Origin: CAYONZ01 sp964405465
Lineage (GTDB): Bacteria > Bdellovibrionota > Bdellovibrionia > Bdellovibrionales > JAMPXM01
Assembly (NCBI GenBank): GCA_964405465.1
Contig: CAYONZ010000018.1
Span: 1 to 64,000 of the forward strand
Length of the DNA stretch: 64,000 nt
Direction: 5' to 3'
Position 1 is the stretch's first letter, and every line of letters begins with the position of its first letter. A program made the position numbers and the translations under genes. The notes beneath the pieces were generated by a model. That model was not told where the DNA came from. It did no database searches and saw nothing but the letters and a program-made list of their open reading frames with translations. Below, one piece after another: positions 7,058 to 15,989 of this stretch.

Positions 7058-8041
7058 ATGCGTGCCGTGATCATCAAAAAATTTGGAGGACCAGAGGTCC
7101 TCAACATGATTCAATTGGAAAAACCGAAAATCAAGAGTGGGCACGTACTTGTGGCTGTCCAAGCCTGCTCAGCCACAACCGGTGACTACAGGCTTCGCTC
7201 TGGTCACTTTCCAACTGGATTTGGCTTCATCGGTCGATTGGTTTTTGGATTTCTTTTTTCGCGATTTCGTATCCTCGGAACAGAGGCAGCGGGAACTGTT
7301 GTAGAAACGAGTCCCGAGATTTCGAATTTTAAAATTGGAGACCAAGTTATTGTTCATTTGGGAGGAAAGATGGGAGGCTACCAAGAGTTTATTTTGGTCA
7401 ACTCCCGTGAAAACGGGCAAGACACACCCATTTTTCATGCGCCGTCAAAGATCACACTTGAAGAGGCCGCCACAGTTTCATTCGGCGCGACCACTGCTTT
7501 TGATTATTTGCATGAAAAGTTTAAGCTACAGAGAGGCCATCGCATTCTCATTTTCGGAGCATCAGGATCAGTGGGAACAGCAGCCATACAATTGGCCAAA
7601 AAAGCTGGCGCATACATTGTTGCTGTTTCAAGACAGGAGAACACACAACTTCTCATCTCTCTTGGCGCTGACGCCGTAATGGATTACCGTGAGACATCAT
7701 TTGAGACCTTTGGAAAATTTGATGTCGTCATGGATTGTGCGGGCGTGATAAACTGGAGAACTGGTTTAGACCGCCTGGTACCAAATGGAACACTTCTCTT
7801 GGTTTCAGGGAGTCTACCTGACATGCTTATTGGACTTCTATTGAAATTCGTTTCTCAAAAACGGATTGTGTGCGGCCCCACTATGAATGCCAACAAGACA
7901 CTGCCAAAGATTTTAGATCTGATTGAAAATGGCGAATTCAAAGCCGTGATCGATAGAGTATTTCAAATCAATAATATTCGTGATGCCCACAGGTACTTGG
8001 ATCAACGACACCGCCAAGGAAATATCGTACTCAAATTTTAA
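7058..8041 (+). CDS. Zinc-independent MDR oxidoreductase (quinone reductase-like)
   Basis: A 327-residue medium-chain dehydrogenase/reductase. The N-terminal GroES-like domain begins AVIIKKFGGPEVL and contains LGTEAAGTV. The Rossmann nucleotide-binding loop is GASGSVG at residues 167-173, followed by AIQLAKKAGA. It lacks the structural-zinc cysteine cluster, which fits NADPH-dependent quinone or enone reductases of the zeta-crystallin group. The ATG at 7058 has AAAGGAGA eight bases upstream; the frame extends further but without a binding site. It is divergent from the AraC/GyrI regulator, suggesting induction by electrophiles or quinones (inference). Confidence 0.85.
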   Translation: MRAVIIKKFGGPEVLNMIQLEKPKIKSGHVLVAVQACSATTGDYRLRSGHFPTGFGFIGRLVFGFLFSRFRILGTEAAGTVVETSPEISNFKIGDQVIVHLGGKMGGYQEFILVNSRENGQDTPIFHAPSKITLEEAATVSFGATTAFDYLHEKFKLQRGHRILIFGASGSVGTAAIQLAKKAGAYIVAVSRQENTQLLISLGADAVMDYRETSFETFGKFDVVMDCAGVINWRTGLDRLVPNGTLLLVSGSLPDMLIGLLLKFVSQKRIVCGPTMNANKTLPKILDLIENGEFKAVIDRVFQINNIRDAHRYLDQRHRQGNIVLKF

Positions 8042-8060
8042 CTTCTGAAAAGGAGCCTTT

Positions 8061-8606
8061 GTGACTAATTCAATCTTAAGCAAACTTTCTTTCTTGCCAC
8101 TCATCATCGGCATGACCCTCCTGCTTTCAAAAGAGCCTTGTCAGGCTTTGACTGGATACCCCGGATTTAACTTAGGCGCTGGCTATGGATTTGGATCAGG
8201 TTCAGACCAGGGAGACAATTATGATCCCGCACGAATGGCTAGCCTGCAATTCTTTGCTATTGGTACCACACATACAAAGGGAATGTATTTAGGGTTTCGA
8301 TATGAGCAACAGAACTTGAAATATGCGAGCATGGATGGAAAGCAAACTTCAATTGGTGGAACAATTGGGATCGGCCAGCGAGGTTGTTACGTTTTAGCTC
8401 ACAGTTTTTGGAAAATATCTCGCGACACAGAAAGTGGACAAGTCCAGGGCACCGGTACGGGATATGACTTTGGATATCAGTTCCCATTTTTCTACAAGAA
8501 TTTTCTAACGACTGGAGTTCAGTATTCACTTCGCTACACCAAATATGAAAACCAAGCGACAACCAACCAGCACATGCCAATGTTGGTTTTAGGAGGTAAT
8601 TTTTAG
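8061..8606 (+). CDS. Small exported protein, likely outer-membrane beta-barrel
   Basis: 181 residues starting with GTG after AAAGGAG. Residues 1-30 are a signal peptide (LPLIIGMTLLLS, cleavage likely near CQA). The mature part is rich in glycine and aromatic residues with alternating polar/apolar strands (FNLGAGYGFGSG, MYLGFRYEQQNLKY, GVQYSLRYTKYENQ) and ends in phenylalanine (LVLGGNF), the usual C-terminal signature of outer-membrane barrels. An 8-stranded barrel would fit the length. The gene follows the oxidoreductase by 20 bases and may share its transcript. No more specific function can be read. Confidence 0.65.
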   Translation: MTNSILSKLSFLPLIIGMTLLLSKEPCQALTGYPGFNLGAGYGFGSGSDQGDNYDPARMASLQFFAIGTTHTKGMYLGFRYEQQNLKYASMDGKQTSIGGTIGIGQRGCYVLAHSFWKISRDTESGQVQGTGTGYDFGYQFPFFYKNFLTTGVQYSLRYTKYENQATTNQHMPMLVLGGNF

Positions 8607-8700
8607 CAGCTATACAACGCAACCTTTTTGGACAAAATGTTTTCGAAGTTTTGAATTTCATCGGCGATCAGTTTGCGCGGATTTTTCTCCATTGAAAATA
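8603..8700 (-). pseudogene. 3' remnant of a DUF3828-like gene
   Basis: The plus-strand bases here parallel those at about 5640-5720. On the minus strand the translated pieces DDIFNGEKSA and, in the next frame, RKLIADEIQNFENILS match the C-terminus of the gene at 5625-6050 (DDIFYGGKSARKQIADEIQ, then HFENISS). A frameshift separates the two pieces, and upstream sequence is replaced by the GNAT remnant. It is a duplicated and decayed fragment. Confidence 0.6.
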
Positions 8701-9195
8701 TCGTCAGCCATTAAATTCAATTCTTTGGTCATAAAATACTTCGCTCCAGTTTTTGGATACTTGCTTTGAGTCCATTCAACTTTGTATCCATGTTTTTCAT
8801 AAAAAGGTCTTGCCTGAAAATCCAATGTTTCAAGAAGCGCATAACAACATCCTCGTGATGTTGCAGCGCTCTCTAGCGCGTTTAAGATCTTACCTCCCAG
8901 ACCTTCACCTCTTTGACTCTCATTGATCCACAGGTTGTCTATGAGCAGCCAGAGCCCGAATGTTTTTGCTGAAACTCCACCAATTATTTTTCCATTTTGA
9001 TCTTCAACCGAAACAGCTAGAGGAATCTTCTCTTTAACATCCCATTGAGCTGAACTCTTTCGGCATATTTCCGGAATTTAAGTCTGCAAATTTGGAGAAA
9101 TTGACGTTCGTTTGGCGCTGATCTGCAATTTGGTGAGCAATAGAAGCCTCTGTTGCGCAAATGCTAACGGCACCGAGCTTGCAGGACTTGCACAT
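8695..9195 (-). pseudogene. Frameshifted GNAT acetyltransferase
   Basis: From ATG 9195 one frame reads about 50 codons (ICATEASIAHQIADQRQT, then FSKFADLNSGN) before a stop. The body of the protein continues in another frame: KIPLAVSVEDQNGKIIGGVS, WINESQRGEGLGGKILNALE (the acetyl-CoA loop), ARPFYEKHGYK and KYFMTKELN. This is a near-complete GNAT with one frameshift around 9055-9070. Its natural stop is missing, so the frame runs into the DUF3828 remnant. It may be a real pseudogene or a base-calling error, but the fused end favours decay. Confidence 0.65.
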
Positions 9196-9236
9196 CTAGA
9201 TTCAACGAAAAACAGGATCTAAATAGGGGGAATTAA

Positions 9237-10559
9237 GTGAAAAAAAATCGAAAAAATTTCAAAATATCAATTGCGCTCATCGCATCACTTTTGGCACTTG
9301 TAGCCTGCTCTAAATCGGGAGAGCCGAGCAAAAATGCGGAAGAGACGCATGAGTTTTCTGGCAGCTACCAGTTTGAAGAAAATGGCTGTGCGACGGGACC
9401 ACATGAGTACAGGTCACTTGAACAATACTGCATTCAATTGATTGATGAGTCTCTGAACAAAGGCTGTGCTCTGCAAACGCGTTTAACTGAATTCCAATTG
9501 CGTTGTCCAGTTGAGCCCAATCCAAAGCCGTCTCAAACCCCCTCTTCAGGTTCCAACCCGCCACCTTCTCCGAAGCCGGCCCCATCACCAGGTCCAATAG
9601 CTCATCCCTCTCCAATTCCATCACCGAAACCAGCTAATCCTGCTAAACCGTCTCCAGAAACCGACTGTTTCAACGCCAACACCCTACCCAAACCTGAACT
9701 AGAAATTTCACTTCAGAGTCTTGTCGATGGGATGAACGGCTATTATCGATTGGTCACCGTCGACTCAATGGTCAGAACTGAAGATGGCGACAGTAAGGCT
9801 TCACTTCGAGTGATGACCTCCGTCGACACTGAGAACAATCTTAGAGAACCACCAATGAAAACGGTGTTAGCTTGCAAGAAATTTTCGAACACTAGTGGCG
9901 GAGAGGTTCGCGGAAACACGAATGTCCCAATCACCATTAGAAGAGAAAGTGGTATCTTGCGGACCTCGATTGATGTCTCGTACAAACTTTTTCATCCAAG
10001 CCTGCGTATGAATGACAGTCTAGAAAATTCGATTTCACAAAATAGCCGAGCTCCCTCGATTCAAGCTCTTGCCGCTCTTTCACAACAGGCAGAATCAGAA
10101 ATGCATGTTTTTCAGCTTACTCCAACGACGTTCCAAATAGTGATTCTAGGAAAGCATTCTGACAAAACTAAAACCATCCAAACCCTTGACTCATTTGTTT
10201 ACCTTTTTCAGCCCGTGACTATCGCTCCGATTCCGGCCCCAGAAAGTCCCAAAAAAAATCCAACAGATTCGAATGCGACTTCTGGAACTGGTACAAATCT
10301 CCCGTCAAGCTCAATAGCAAAGATCTGTATGGAATACAGTTACATCGGAGACCGTGTCGAATGTATGAAGGAATTTACAGGAAAATCAATTCAGGAAATC
10401 TTTGTTCCGATCTGTGATCAGTACAGCTACTTAGGAGACAAGGTCGAATGCCTCAAAGAGTTTATCGATAGAACCGTTAACGACGATGTAATCAAGCTTT
10501 GCAGCGACTACAGCTATTTGGGCGACAAGGTGTCTTGTCTAAAATCATTTGCAAGATAA
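9237..10559 (+). CDS. Lipoprotein with Pro-rich linker and Cys repeat tail
   Basis: A 440-residue protein starting with GTG behind AGGGGG. Residues 1-24 are a lipoprotein signal (LLALVAC, lipidated C24). A cysteine-containing region is followed by a proline/serine linker at about 95-145 (PSPKPAPSPGP-type repeats), which probably spans the periplasm or cell wall. The central region of about 200 residues has no match I know. The last 80 residues hold three copies of a C-x3-YSYLGDKVxCLKxF unit, each with two cysteines about 13 residues apart, likely a disulphide-linked repeat. Role unknown; an envelope or surface protein is the best guess. Confidence 0.7.
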   Translation: MKKNRKNFKISIALIASLLALVACSKSGEPSKNAEETHEFSGSYQFEENGCATGPHEYRSLEQYCIQLIDESLNKGCALQTRLTEFQLRCPVEPNPKPSQTPSSGSNPPPSPKPAPSPGPIAHPSPIPSPKPANPAKPSPETDCFNANTLPKPELEISLQSLVDGMNGYYRLVTVDSMVRTEDGDSKASLRVMTSVDTENNLREPPMKTVLACKKFSNTSGGEVRGNTNVPITIRRESGILRTSIDVSYKLFHPSLRMNDSLENSISQNSRAPSIQALAALSQQAESEMHVFQLTPTTFQIVILGKHSDKTKTIQTLDSFVYLFQPVTIAPIPAPESPKKNPTDSNATSGTGTNLPSSSIAKICMEYSYIGDRVECMKEFTGKSIQEIFVPICDQYSYLGDKVECLKEFIDRTVNDDVIKLCSDYSYLGDKVSCLKSFAR

Positions 10560-10640
10560 GACGACAGAAGTCGATAATTCAAATGAAATGGACTTCGATG
10601 GAAAACTTTGAATAAGGTCCTCTAAAATGGGAGCTCACGC

Positions 10641-11279
10641 ATGAAACTCTATCGACACTACAAAAACAAACCGTATCTTGTGCTTGGCAATGCCAAGCAC
10701 AGTGAAACCTTGGAAGACTTTGTTGTTTATCGAACACTCTATGACAATCCAACGGCAAGCCTATGGATTAGACCCAAGCAAATGTTCGAAGAGAATATTG
10801 TCATAGATGGTAAATCCGTAGAGCGGTTTGCAAAGGTGCAATTGGTTATTGAAGACTTTCACCAGTTTACCTCTCGCGAAGAGGCAATCATCGCCAGTCT
10901 CATGAAAGAAATATTTGGCGAATGGGACTCAAAGTGGTTTCACGGTGGCCTTAAAAACCACACTAAGATCTATCTTCTTGTGGCATATATTGACGAGACG
11001 CCGGTGGGTTTTAAGCTCGGATATGAACTCGATTCGCAGACCTTTTATAGCTGGCTGGGAGGAGTTTTACCAGCATATCGGAATCTTGGTGTTGCAGCTG
11101 ACTTAATGACAAAGCAACACGAATGGTGCAAATCAAATGGATACAAAAAGATTCAAACGAAAACACAAAATCGTTGGAAGAATATGCTCATCTTAAATCT
11201 CGAGTTCGGCTTCAGCGTGATCGGCTATCATTCGAGCGATGAAGGTGGCCCCAAAATTATGTTAGAAAAAATACTTTAA
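10641..11279 (+). CDS. DUF1653-GNAT fusion protein
   Basis: 212 residues. The first 70 or so match the DUF1653 pattern: YRHYKNKPYLVLGNAKHSET, then LEDFVVYRTLY and LWIRPKQMFEE. This small beta domain usually occurs alone. Residues 72-212 form a GNAT acetyltransferase, with GEWDSKWFHGG and then GGVLPAYRNLGVAADLM as the acetyl-CoA-binding motif and NLEFGFSVIGY at the end. DUF1653 has no defined function, so the fusion may point to its ligand. The start has GGGAG upstream. A strong bidirectional hairpin follows the stop. Confidence 0.75.
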   Translation: MKLYRHYKNKPYLVLGNAKHSETLEDFVVYRTLYDNPTASLWIRPKQMFEENIVIDGKSVERFAKVQLVIEDFHQFTSREEAIIASLMKEIFGEWDSKWFHGGLKNHTKIYLLVAYIDETPVGFKLGYELDSQTFYSWLGGVLPAYRNLGVAADLMTKQHEWCKSNGYKKIQTKTQNRWKNMLILNLEFGFSVIGYHSSDEGGPKIMLEKIL

Positions 11280-11284
11280 GATCG

Positions 11285-11306
11285 TAGGGTGTGACCTCAC
11301 ACCCTA
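11285..11306. terminator. Bidirectional hairpin between convergent genes
   Basis: A perfect inverted repeat TAGGGTGTGA / TCACACCCTA with a 2-base centre sits between the stop of the DUF1653-GNAT gene and the stop of the convergent lipoprotein gene, which it overlaps. No long T run follows on either strand, so it may work with Rho or simply protect transcript ends. Confidence 0.55.
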
Positions 11307-12002
11307 GTTGCAAACAAAGATCTGACAGGTAGGAACCGTGAAGGCACCGATTGTACCAGCATGCCCTCCGGCAGAACCATCCCAATTCTTTTGATTATCG
11401 TAGCTAAATGTTCCCTGAAAAACTTGGTCATCATATTGACCATCCAAAACTACGAGACCAAAAGCATCGCGAAACTCCAGATGGGCGTGGCTTCCTTGAA
11501 CATAACCTGCTGATTGAGACAGATAAATTGAAACTGGATTGATGGTGTTGCCGCTGGCATCGCGAGAACCAACGTATTGGTCCCACACGCCCACGAGAAG
11601 CTCAGAGTTTCCTGAAATTTCGGCTCGCATGTTTTGATTGAAGGCCTGCGAAATATTACCGTTTGCAAAACGAACTATACCACCGAAAAACAAACCGGAA
11701 TTATCGCTCATATTGTTGGATGGACTCACATACCCAAGTGATTCTATTGGGACACTCGCCGCCGAAAAGTTTTTGACCTGAGTTTGAAACTCGGCATCAG
11801 TTGATGAAGAGACTTTGCCGATAAATTGAATTCTTGCGTAAGGAGTCTGTGTCGTGCCATTCGCGTTAGTAAACGTATTGGACTGAGCTCCACGTTGCTC
11901 CCGCCCTCCTCTATAGGTCACGCCACTGTCTTTCTTGCCAGGACAACCAGTGAGACCCAGGATTGATATTAGGGCTACGGCAGTGAGGATGATATTTTTC
12001 AT
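11304..12002 (-). CDS. Hypothetical lipoprotein
   Basis: 232 residues beginning with a lipoprotein signal, lipobox LTGC with lipidated C20, after which GKKD makes an early mature end. The mature part contains a low-complexity Ser/Asn/Thr stretch and then strands such as RIQFIGKVSSS, ELLVGVWDQYVG, AHLEFRDAFGLVVLDG and QVFQGTFSYDNQK, which suggest an all-beta domain. It ends with two cysteines (PTCQIFVCN) that could form a disulphide. No family was recognised. A good binding site (AAAGGAG) lies upstream. Confidence 0.65.
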   Translation of the reverse strand: MKNIILTAVALISILGLTGCPGKKDSGVTYRGGREQRGAQSNTFTNANGTTQTPYARIQFIGKVSSSTDAEFQTQVKNFSAASVPIESLGYVSPSNNMSDNSGLFFGGIVRFANGNISQAFNQNMRAEISGNSELLVGVWDQYVGSRDASGNTINPVSIYLSQSAGYVQGSHAHLEFRDAFGLVVLDGQYDDQVFQGTFSYDNQKNWDGSAGGHAGTIGAFTVPTCQIFVCN

Positions 12003-12290
12003 AAAAACTCCTTTTTAACTCTTCAATTTGATAGTAGGGCAAGCGGTGTGCCACGAGTGCATCCACCCAAAACCGTTAAATTCAAAGTGGATTGAAAATC
12101 AGTGGCAAACTTTTAGCCGTGACACTGAGTGCCCACAGCTGCCAAAGAAATACACAGAGCTGATTCGAAAAGTTCACTCAGCACTGATGTAGCATATTGG
12201 GACACTCAGGAGAACCGGCGCTGAATACCAAGTCGACCTTGCCTGTCTCAAAACGAGACGGCATGATTGGGAGATCAAAAGGAGATTGAT

Positions 12291-13523
12291 TTGATTAACA
12301 ATTGGCAACCCTATGTCGTCGCACTAGTGATTGGTTTACTTGTGGGTATTGAGCGAGAAAAAGCACATCCCTCACAAAAGACAATGGGTGTGAGAACATT
12401 TGTATTAATCAGTTTGCTGGGAGCTGTCGCTGGAGGAATCGAACAAGTTTGGGTGGCCGCACTTTTAACTGGATTTTGTTTAGGGCTCATCATTCTCTCT
12501 TACCAGTTTCAAACCAAAACACAAAGTCTTTCGGACAAGGGCCTGACAACTGAGTTTGCGGCGGGTTTAATTTTTTGCCTCGGATTTATGTCCCACCAAC
12601 GACCTGCACTTTCAGCTTTGATGGGCCCAATGGTCGCGATGATTCTTTTTTCGAAAGCCTCACTGCACAGATTCACACGAGCAATCAAACCTTCGGAATT
12701 GGAGGCTGCACTGTTGCTTTTTTTAGCAGGTGTGATTGTTATTAGTCTCGTGCCAAATGAGGCTATTGATCCGTTGGGCATCTTCAATCCAAAGAAATTT
12801 GGCTATTTGGTTCTAACGCTAGCGACTCTCGAGTTTTCAAGCTACGTTTTAGGTAAAATTCTTGGTGAAAAGAAGAGCTCAATTGTCATTGGTTTTTTGG
12901 GTGGACTTGTTTCTAGTACCGCGGTTCTTTTGTCGGCCACAAAGAAATCTTCTCGAAATGAAGAGTCATGGAGGACTCAAGCCGGATCTGCTCTTGCTGC
13001 ACTTGTCGCCTCGTTAGTTGAATTATTTTTGATCGTCGGTTTAGTTTCGCCGCCGCTGTTGATTCAAATTTTGTTGCCCATTGGCCTAGGGGTTTTGATG
13101 GCGGCTTGTGGACTTTTTTACTTTCATTCAACAGCAACGCAGGAGTCCAATCCACTCGATCTACGTTCCCCCCTTGACTGGCGAGGCGTAGGAAGACTTT
13201 CGATCATGCTGGCACTGATTCTCGGCACTATTTCAGTTTGTAAAATTTGGTTCGGTAATCAGGCTGCCTATGTTTTGTCGTTTCTGACGGGGCTTTTCGA
13301 ATTGCATGGTGTATCTTTAGCTAACGCCACTCTTTTTCATGAAGGGCAAATTCCAATTGAGGTGGCTCGACTCAGTATTATCTTTGCAGTTATCGCGAGT
13401 CTCATTGCAAAAATAGCCATCCTCAACACCATGGGATCAAAGCGGCTTTCTCGGGCGTTGACAGTCGTGCTCATTCCAATGGTGTTGGTGATCGCAGCAG
13501 TTGTCTACTTCACAAACAGCTGA
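12291..13523 (+). CDS. MgtC/SapB family integral membrane protein (DUF4010)
   Basis: About 410 residues with some eleven hydrophobic segments. The N-terminal quarter carries the MgtC-like pattern VALVIGLLVGIEREKAH with GVRTFVLISLLGAVAGG. The rest is the DUF4010 part (PSELEAALLLFLAGVIV, then IGFLGGLVSSTAV). MgtC-type proteins are linked to magnesium limitation and acid tolerance, while the transport activity of the DUF4010 group is not established. The TTG at 12291 is preferred because AAAGGAGA lies just before it; an in-frame TTG at 12267 has no clear site. A hairpin (GCC-GTCTC...GAGACGGC) lies at about 12241-12262 upstream. Confidence 0.8.
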   Translation: MINNWQPYVVALVIGLLVGIEREKAHPSQKTMGVRTFVLISLLGAVAGGIEQVWVAALLTGFCLGLIILSYQFQTKTQSLSDKGLTTEFAAGLIFCLGFMSHQRPALSALMGPMVAMILFSKASLHRFTRAIKPSELEAALLLFLAGVIVISLVPNEAIDPLGIFNPKKFGYLVLTLATLEFSSYVLGKILGEKKSSIVIGFLGGLVSSTAVLLSATKKSSRNEESWRTQAGSALAALVASLVELFLIVGLVSPPLLIQILLPIGLGVLMAACGLFYFHSTATQESNPLDLRSPLDWRGVGRLSIMLALILGTISVCKIWFGNQAAYVLSFLTGLFELHGVSLANATLFHEGQIPIEVARLSIIFAVIASLIAKIAILNTMGSKRLSRALTVVLIPMVLVIAAVVYFTNS

Positions 13524-13759
13524 GGAAGTGAAACACGAAAGGTTGCGCCTTTACCTATTCCCTCACTCGAAACACTCACATTGCCATTATGAAGCAAGGT
13601 TAAGTGTTTAACAATGGCCAAGCCTAATCCCAAGCCGCCGTGGCGCCACCGTAGACTGCTATCTTGTTGTCGAAATCGATCAAATACAAACGGTAGAAAA
13701 CTGGGATCAATACCTTCACCAGTTTCTTTGACCATCACCTCGACCAAACCTGCATTCAC
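13505..13759 (-). pseudogene. C-terminal fragment of a histidine kinase ATPase domain
   Basis: 84 codons from a GTG that overlaps the preceding kinase's stop. It encodes only the last third of a HATPase_c domain: KETGEGIDPSFLPFVFDRFR (D-box/F-box), GGLGLGLAIVKHL (G-box) and a final strand. The phosphorylation and first ATP-binding parts are absent, and a stop lies just upstream in frame. It is the remnant of a second kinase, or of a tandem domain once fused to the neighbouring kinase. Its 3' end overlaps the convergent MgtC-like gene. Confidence 0.6.
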
Positions 13760-14982
13760 CTCGGGCTACCAATCAGTCTGTCCACCGGCTTGTGTAAAAT
13801 TGGAAATGCCAACCAGAAACTAGCGCCTTGCTTGGGTTGAGATTCAACCCAAGCCCTCCCTCCGTGCAATTGCATGGCACGTGAAACGATAGCTAACCCC
13901 ACCCCCGTTCCACGACTATCTGCCTCGAGCCGCTGAAAGAGGCCAAATATTTTTTGATGATATTCTTTTGCAATGCCAGGCCCCTGATCTTTTACATAGA
14001 ATAGAATTTCAGTATCACTTCGATCTGCGCCAATTTCAATTTTGGCGCCTGGCTTTTCACATGCATATTTCAAGGCATTGATAATCAGATTCTCAAAAAT
14101 TTGATAGACCCACTTTTTGTCAGCGATTAGTTTAGGCATTTCTCTGGCAATCACGACTTGCGCATTTTTCTCGGAAATTTGCGGTGCAAGAGTTTCGCAG
14201 ATACCGAGCAATAGGGATCTTAAATCCAACACTTCAAACTCAAGCTCGACAAGACCAACACGGCTAAGTTGCAAAAGATCATTGATCAGTTGCTCCATTC
14301 TTCGGCTGGCTCGCTCAAGGCGCATCATCGAATCCGAAACCCTGTCGTATCTTTGTGTCTGAAGATCTTCCTTTAGAACTGAAAGAAATCCTGAAATCGT
14401 CACTAGAGGTGATTTCAAGTCATGTGAAACTGTATATACAAACTGCTCCATCTCTTGATTCTTTTGTTGAATGGCTTCGGTGGACCGCCGCACTATCTCT
14501 TCTAGCGATTTACGAACCGAAATGTCCACCACCGATGCCAAAATAAAGTCGCCTTCTGCTGTTTGATGCGGATTCAAACCAATTTCGACAGGAATTTCGG
14601 TGCCATCTCGACGAAGACCAAAAAGCTCGCGTCCTGCACCCATTTGTCTGGTTTCAGGTTTTGCAAAGAAGGCATCACGCGAAACCACATGAGTCTGTCG
14701 AAAACGCTGAGGTACGAGAACCTCCATCTTCTGTCCAAAAAGCTCAGCTCGTTGATAGCCAAAGAGTTTTTCAAGCTCACGGTTGCATAGGCGTATGCTC
14801 CCGCGGCTATCAACCATCAAAATACCTATGGGAATCGCTTCAATGATTCGGCCAAAATGATCTTCATGCGTGTTCTTATCGGGCGATTTTAAGAAATCAA
14901 GCAAATCCCACCTCCACTCTCCACTGATCATGAGGAATTGTATGCAATAGGACCTCCTGCTAGGCGACACAGGACTGAACAT
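13756..14982 (-). CDS. PAS-domain sensor histidine kinase
   Basis: A soluble kinase of up to 408 residues. A PAS domain spans about 40-160 (IEAIPIGILMVDSRGSIRLC, ending in the PAC motif VVDISVRK). A short coiled linker leads to the HisKA dimerisation domain with phospho-acceptor H187 in TVSHDLKSPL. The HATPase domain has the N-box FENLIINALKYA, G1 DQGPGI, and G2 GTGVGLAIVS. There is no transmembrane segment, so it senses a cytoplasmic signal. No response regulator is adjacent. The start is uncertain: an internal ATG at 14931 is possible, and neither start has a well-placed binding site. Confidence 0.85.
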   Translation of the reverse strand: MFSPVSPSRRSYCIQFLMISGEWRWDLLDFLKSPDKNTHEDHFGRIIEAIPIGILMVDSRGSIRLCNRELEKLFGYQRAELFGQKMEVLVPQRFRQTHVVSRDAFFAKPETRQMGAGRELFGLRRDGTEIPVEIGLNPHQTAEGDFILASVVDISVRKSLEEIVRRSTEAIQQKNQEMEQFVYTVSHDLKSPLVTISGFLSVLKEDLQTQRYDRVSDSMMRLERASRRMEQLINDLLQLSRVGLVELEFEVLDLRSLLLGICETLAPQISEKNAQVVIAREMPKLIADKKWVYQIFENLIINALKYACEKPGAKIEIGADRSDTEILFYVKDQGPGIAKEYHQKIFGLFQRLEADSRGTGVGLAIVSRAMQLHGGRAWVESQPKQGASFWLAFPILHKPVDRLIGSPR

Positions 14983-15159
14983 ACTTATTCAGTTTATACA
15001 TATTAGTTATTTATTCCAATGCCAGATGAATGCAAGAAGTTGACAACAAAAACACATGGACTGACTCCACTAATAAGGAATCAATACAATTAATCCAAAC
15101 AATTGAGCAACATCCTTGTCTAGGATTGGACCATTGCTAAAATGGTGAATACCTTCACT

Positions 15160-15831
15160 CTAGAGTAAAACCAAATGGCGCTCAACATTCATAACAGGCG
15201 AATGCAATTCTTGGACTTGCGCCGCAAGATTCTTAAATTGCTTTTTTGCGAGCCCCAATTCCTCTGCAATTTTTTCTTTTCGTCCCTTCAGCAAGAAATA
15301 TCGACCATCTGAGCTGTAATAGTCTCGGGTCATATTTAGAATCACATCAATGGGTTTGAAAGCTCTTGCCGTCACAAGATCCACCCCGCCTAGGTCTTTG
15401 GGAATATCAGCAAAGACTTCAATATTTGGCGCAAGTGCTCGGCAATGACTAAGAAATTTTCGTTTGTTCGGACTCTTTTCAAAGAGATGAAATTTAATCT
15501 CTGGAAACTGAATTGCATAGACAACGGCAGGAAGACCGCCACCCGATCCCAGGTCTGCCACCACTTTTGAGGCCTTCGGAAAATAAGGAAGCGGAAGAAG
15601 GCAATCGATCAAATGATTGTCAACAAGCTCTGTCGCCAACATTTTACGACTAAAAAGATTCAACTCTTTATTCGCCTGCCACAAAAACTCGAGATACCTT
15701 CCAAGCAGATCAAGACCATCTTCACGAAAACCAAAAGATCGAATCACTTCGATACGATCTAAACCAATCTCTAACCCCGAATTCACTCCGTTACTTAGCT
15801 CAGAATTCAATTTGCACTCCAAATCACGCAA
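15160..15831 (-). CDS. rsmG: 16S rRNA m7G527 methyltransferase RsmG
   Basis: A 223-residue class I SAM-dependent methyltransferase. ELNLFSRK and ELVDNHLIDCLL in the N-terminal helices are typical of RsmG (GidB). The SAM loop VADLGSGGGLPAVVYA lies at about 91-106, and the acidic second strand is HLFEKSPNKRKFL. RsmG methylates N7 of G527 in helix 18 of 16S rRNA. The usual neighbour mnmG (gidA) is not in the window. A weak hairpin (GTGAA/TTCAC, at 15145-15158) follows the stop. Confidence 0.9.
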   Translation of the reverse strand: MRDLECKLNSELSNGVNSGLEIGLDRIEVIRSFGFREDGLDLLGRYLEFLWQANKELNLFSRKMLATELVDNHLIDCLLPLPYFPKASKVVADLGSGGGLPAVVYAIQFPEIKFHLFEKSPNKRKFLSHCRALAPNIEVFADIPKDLGGVDLVTARAFKPIDVILNMTRDYYSSDGRYFLLKGRKEKIAEELGLAKKQFKNLAAQVQELHSPVMNVERHLVLL

Positions 15832-15989
15832 TTTCAGTTTGTAATTTTATATTTGTACACCATTACCATCAGAATCGCCAATGAATCGTCTCACGGAATA
15901 GCCCCCAAAGATAACCACCCCAAAATAACAACTAACACCTAAATGAAATCATACAACCAGTCGTCAGAAATATAGGGCTCATGACCTCG

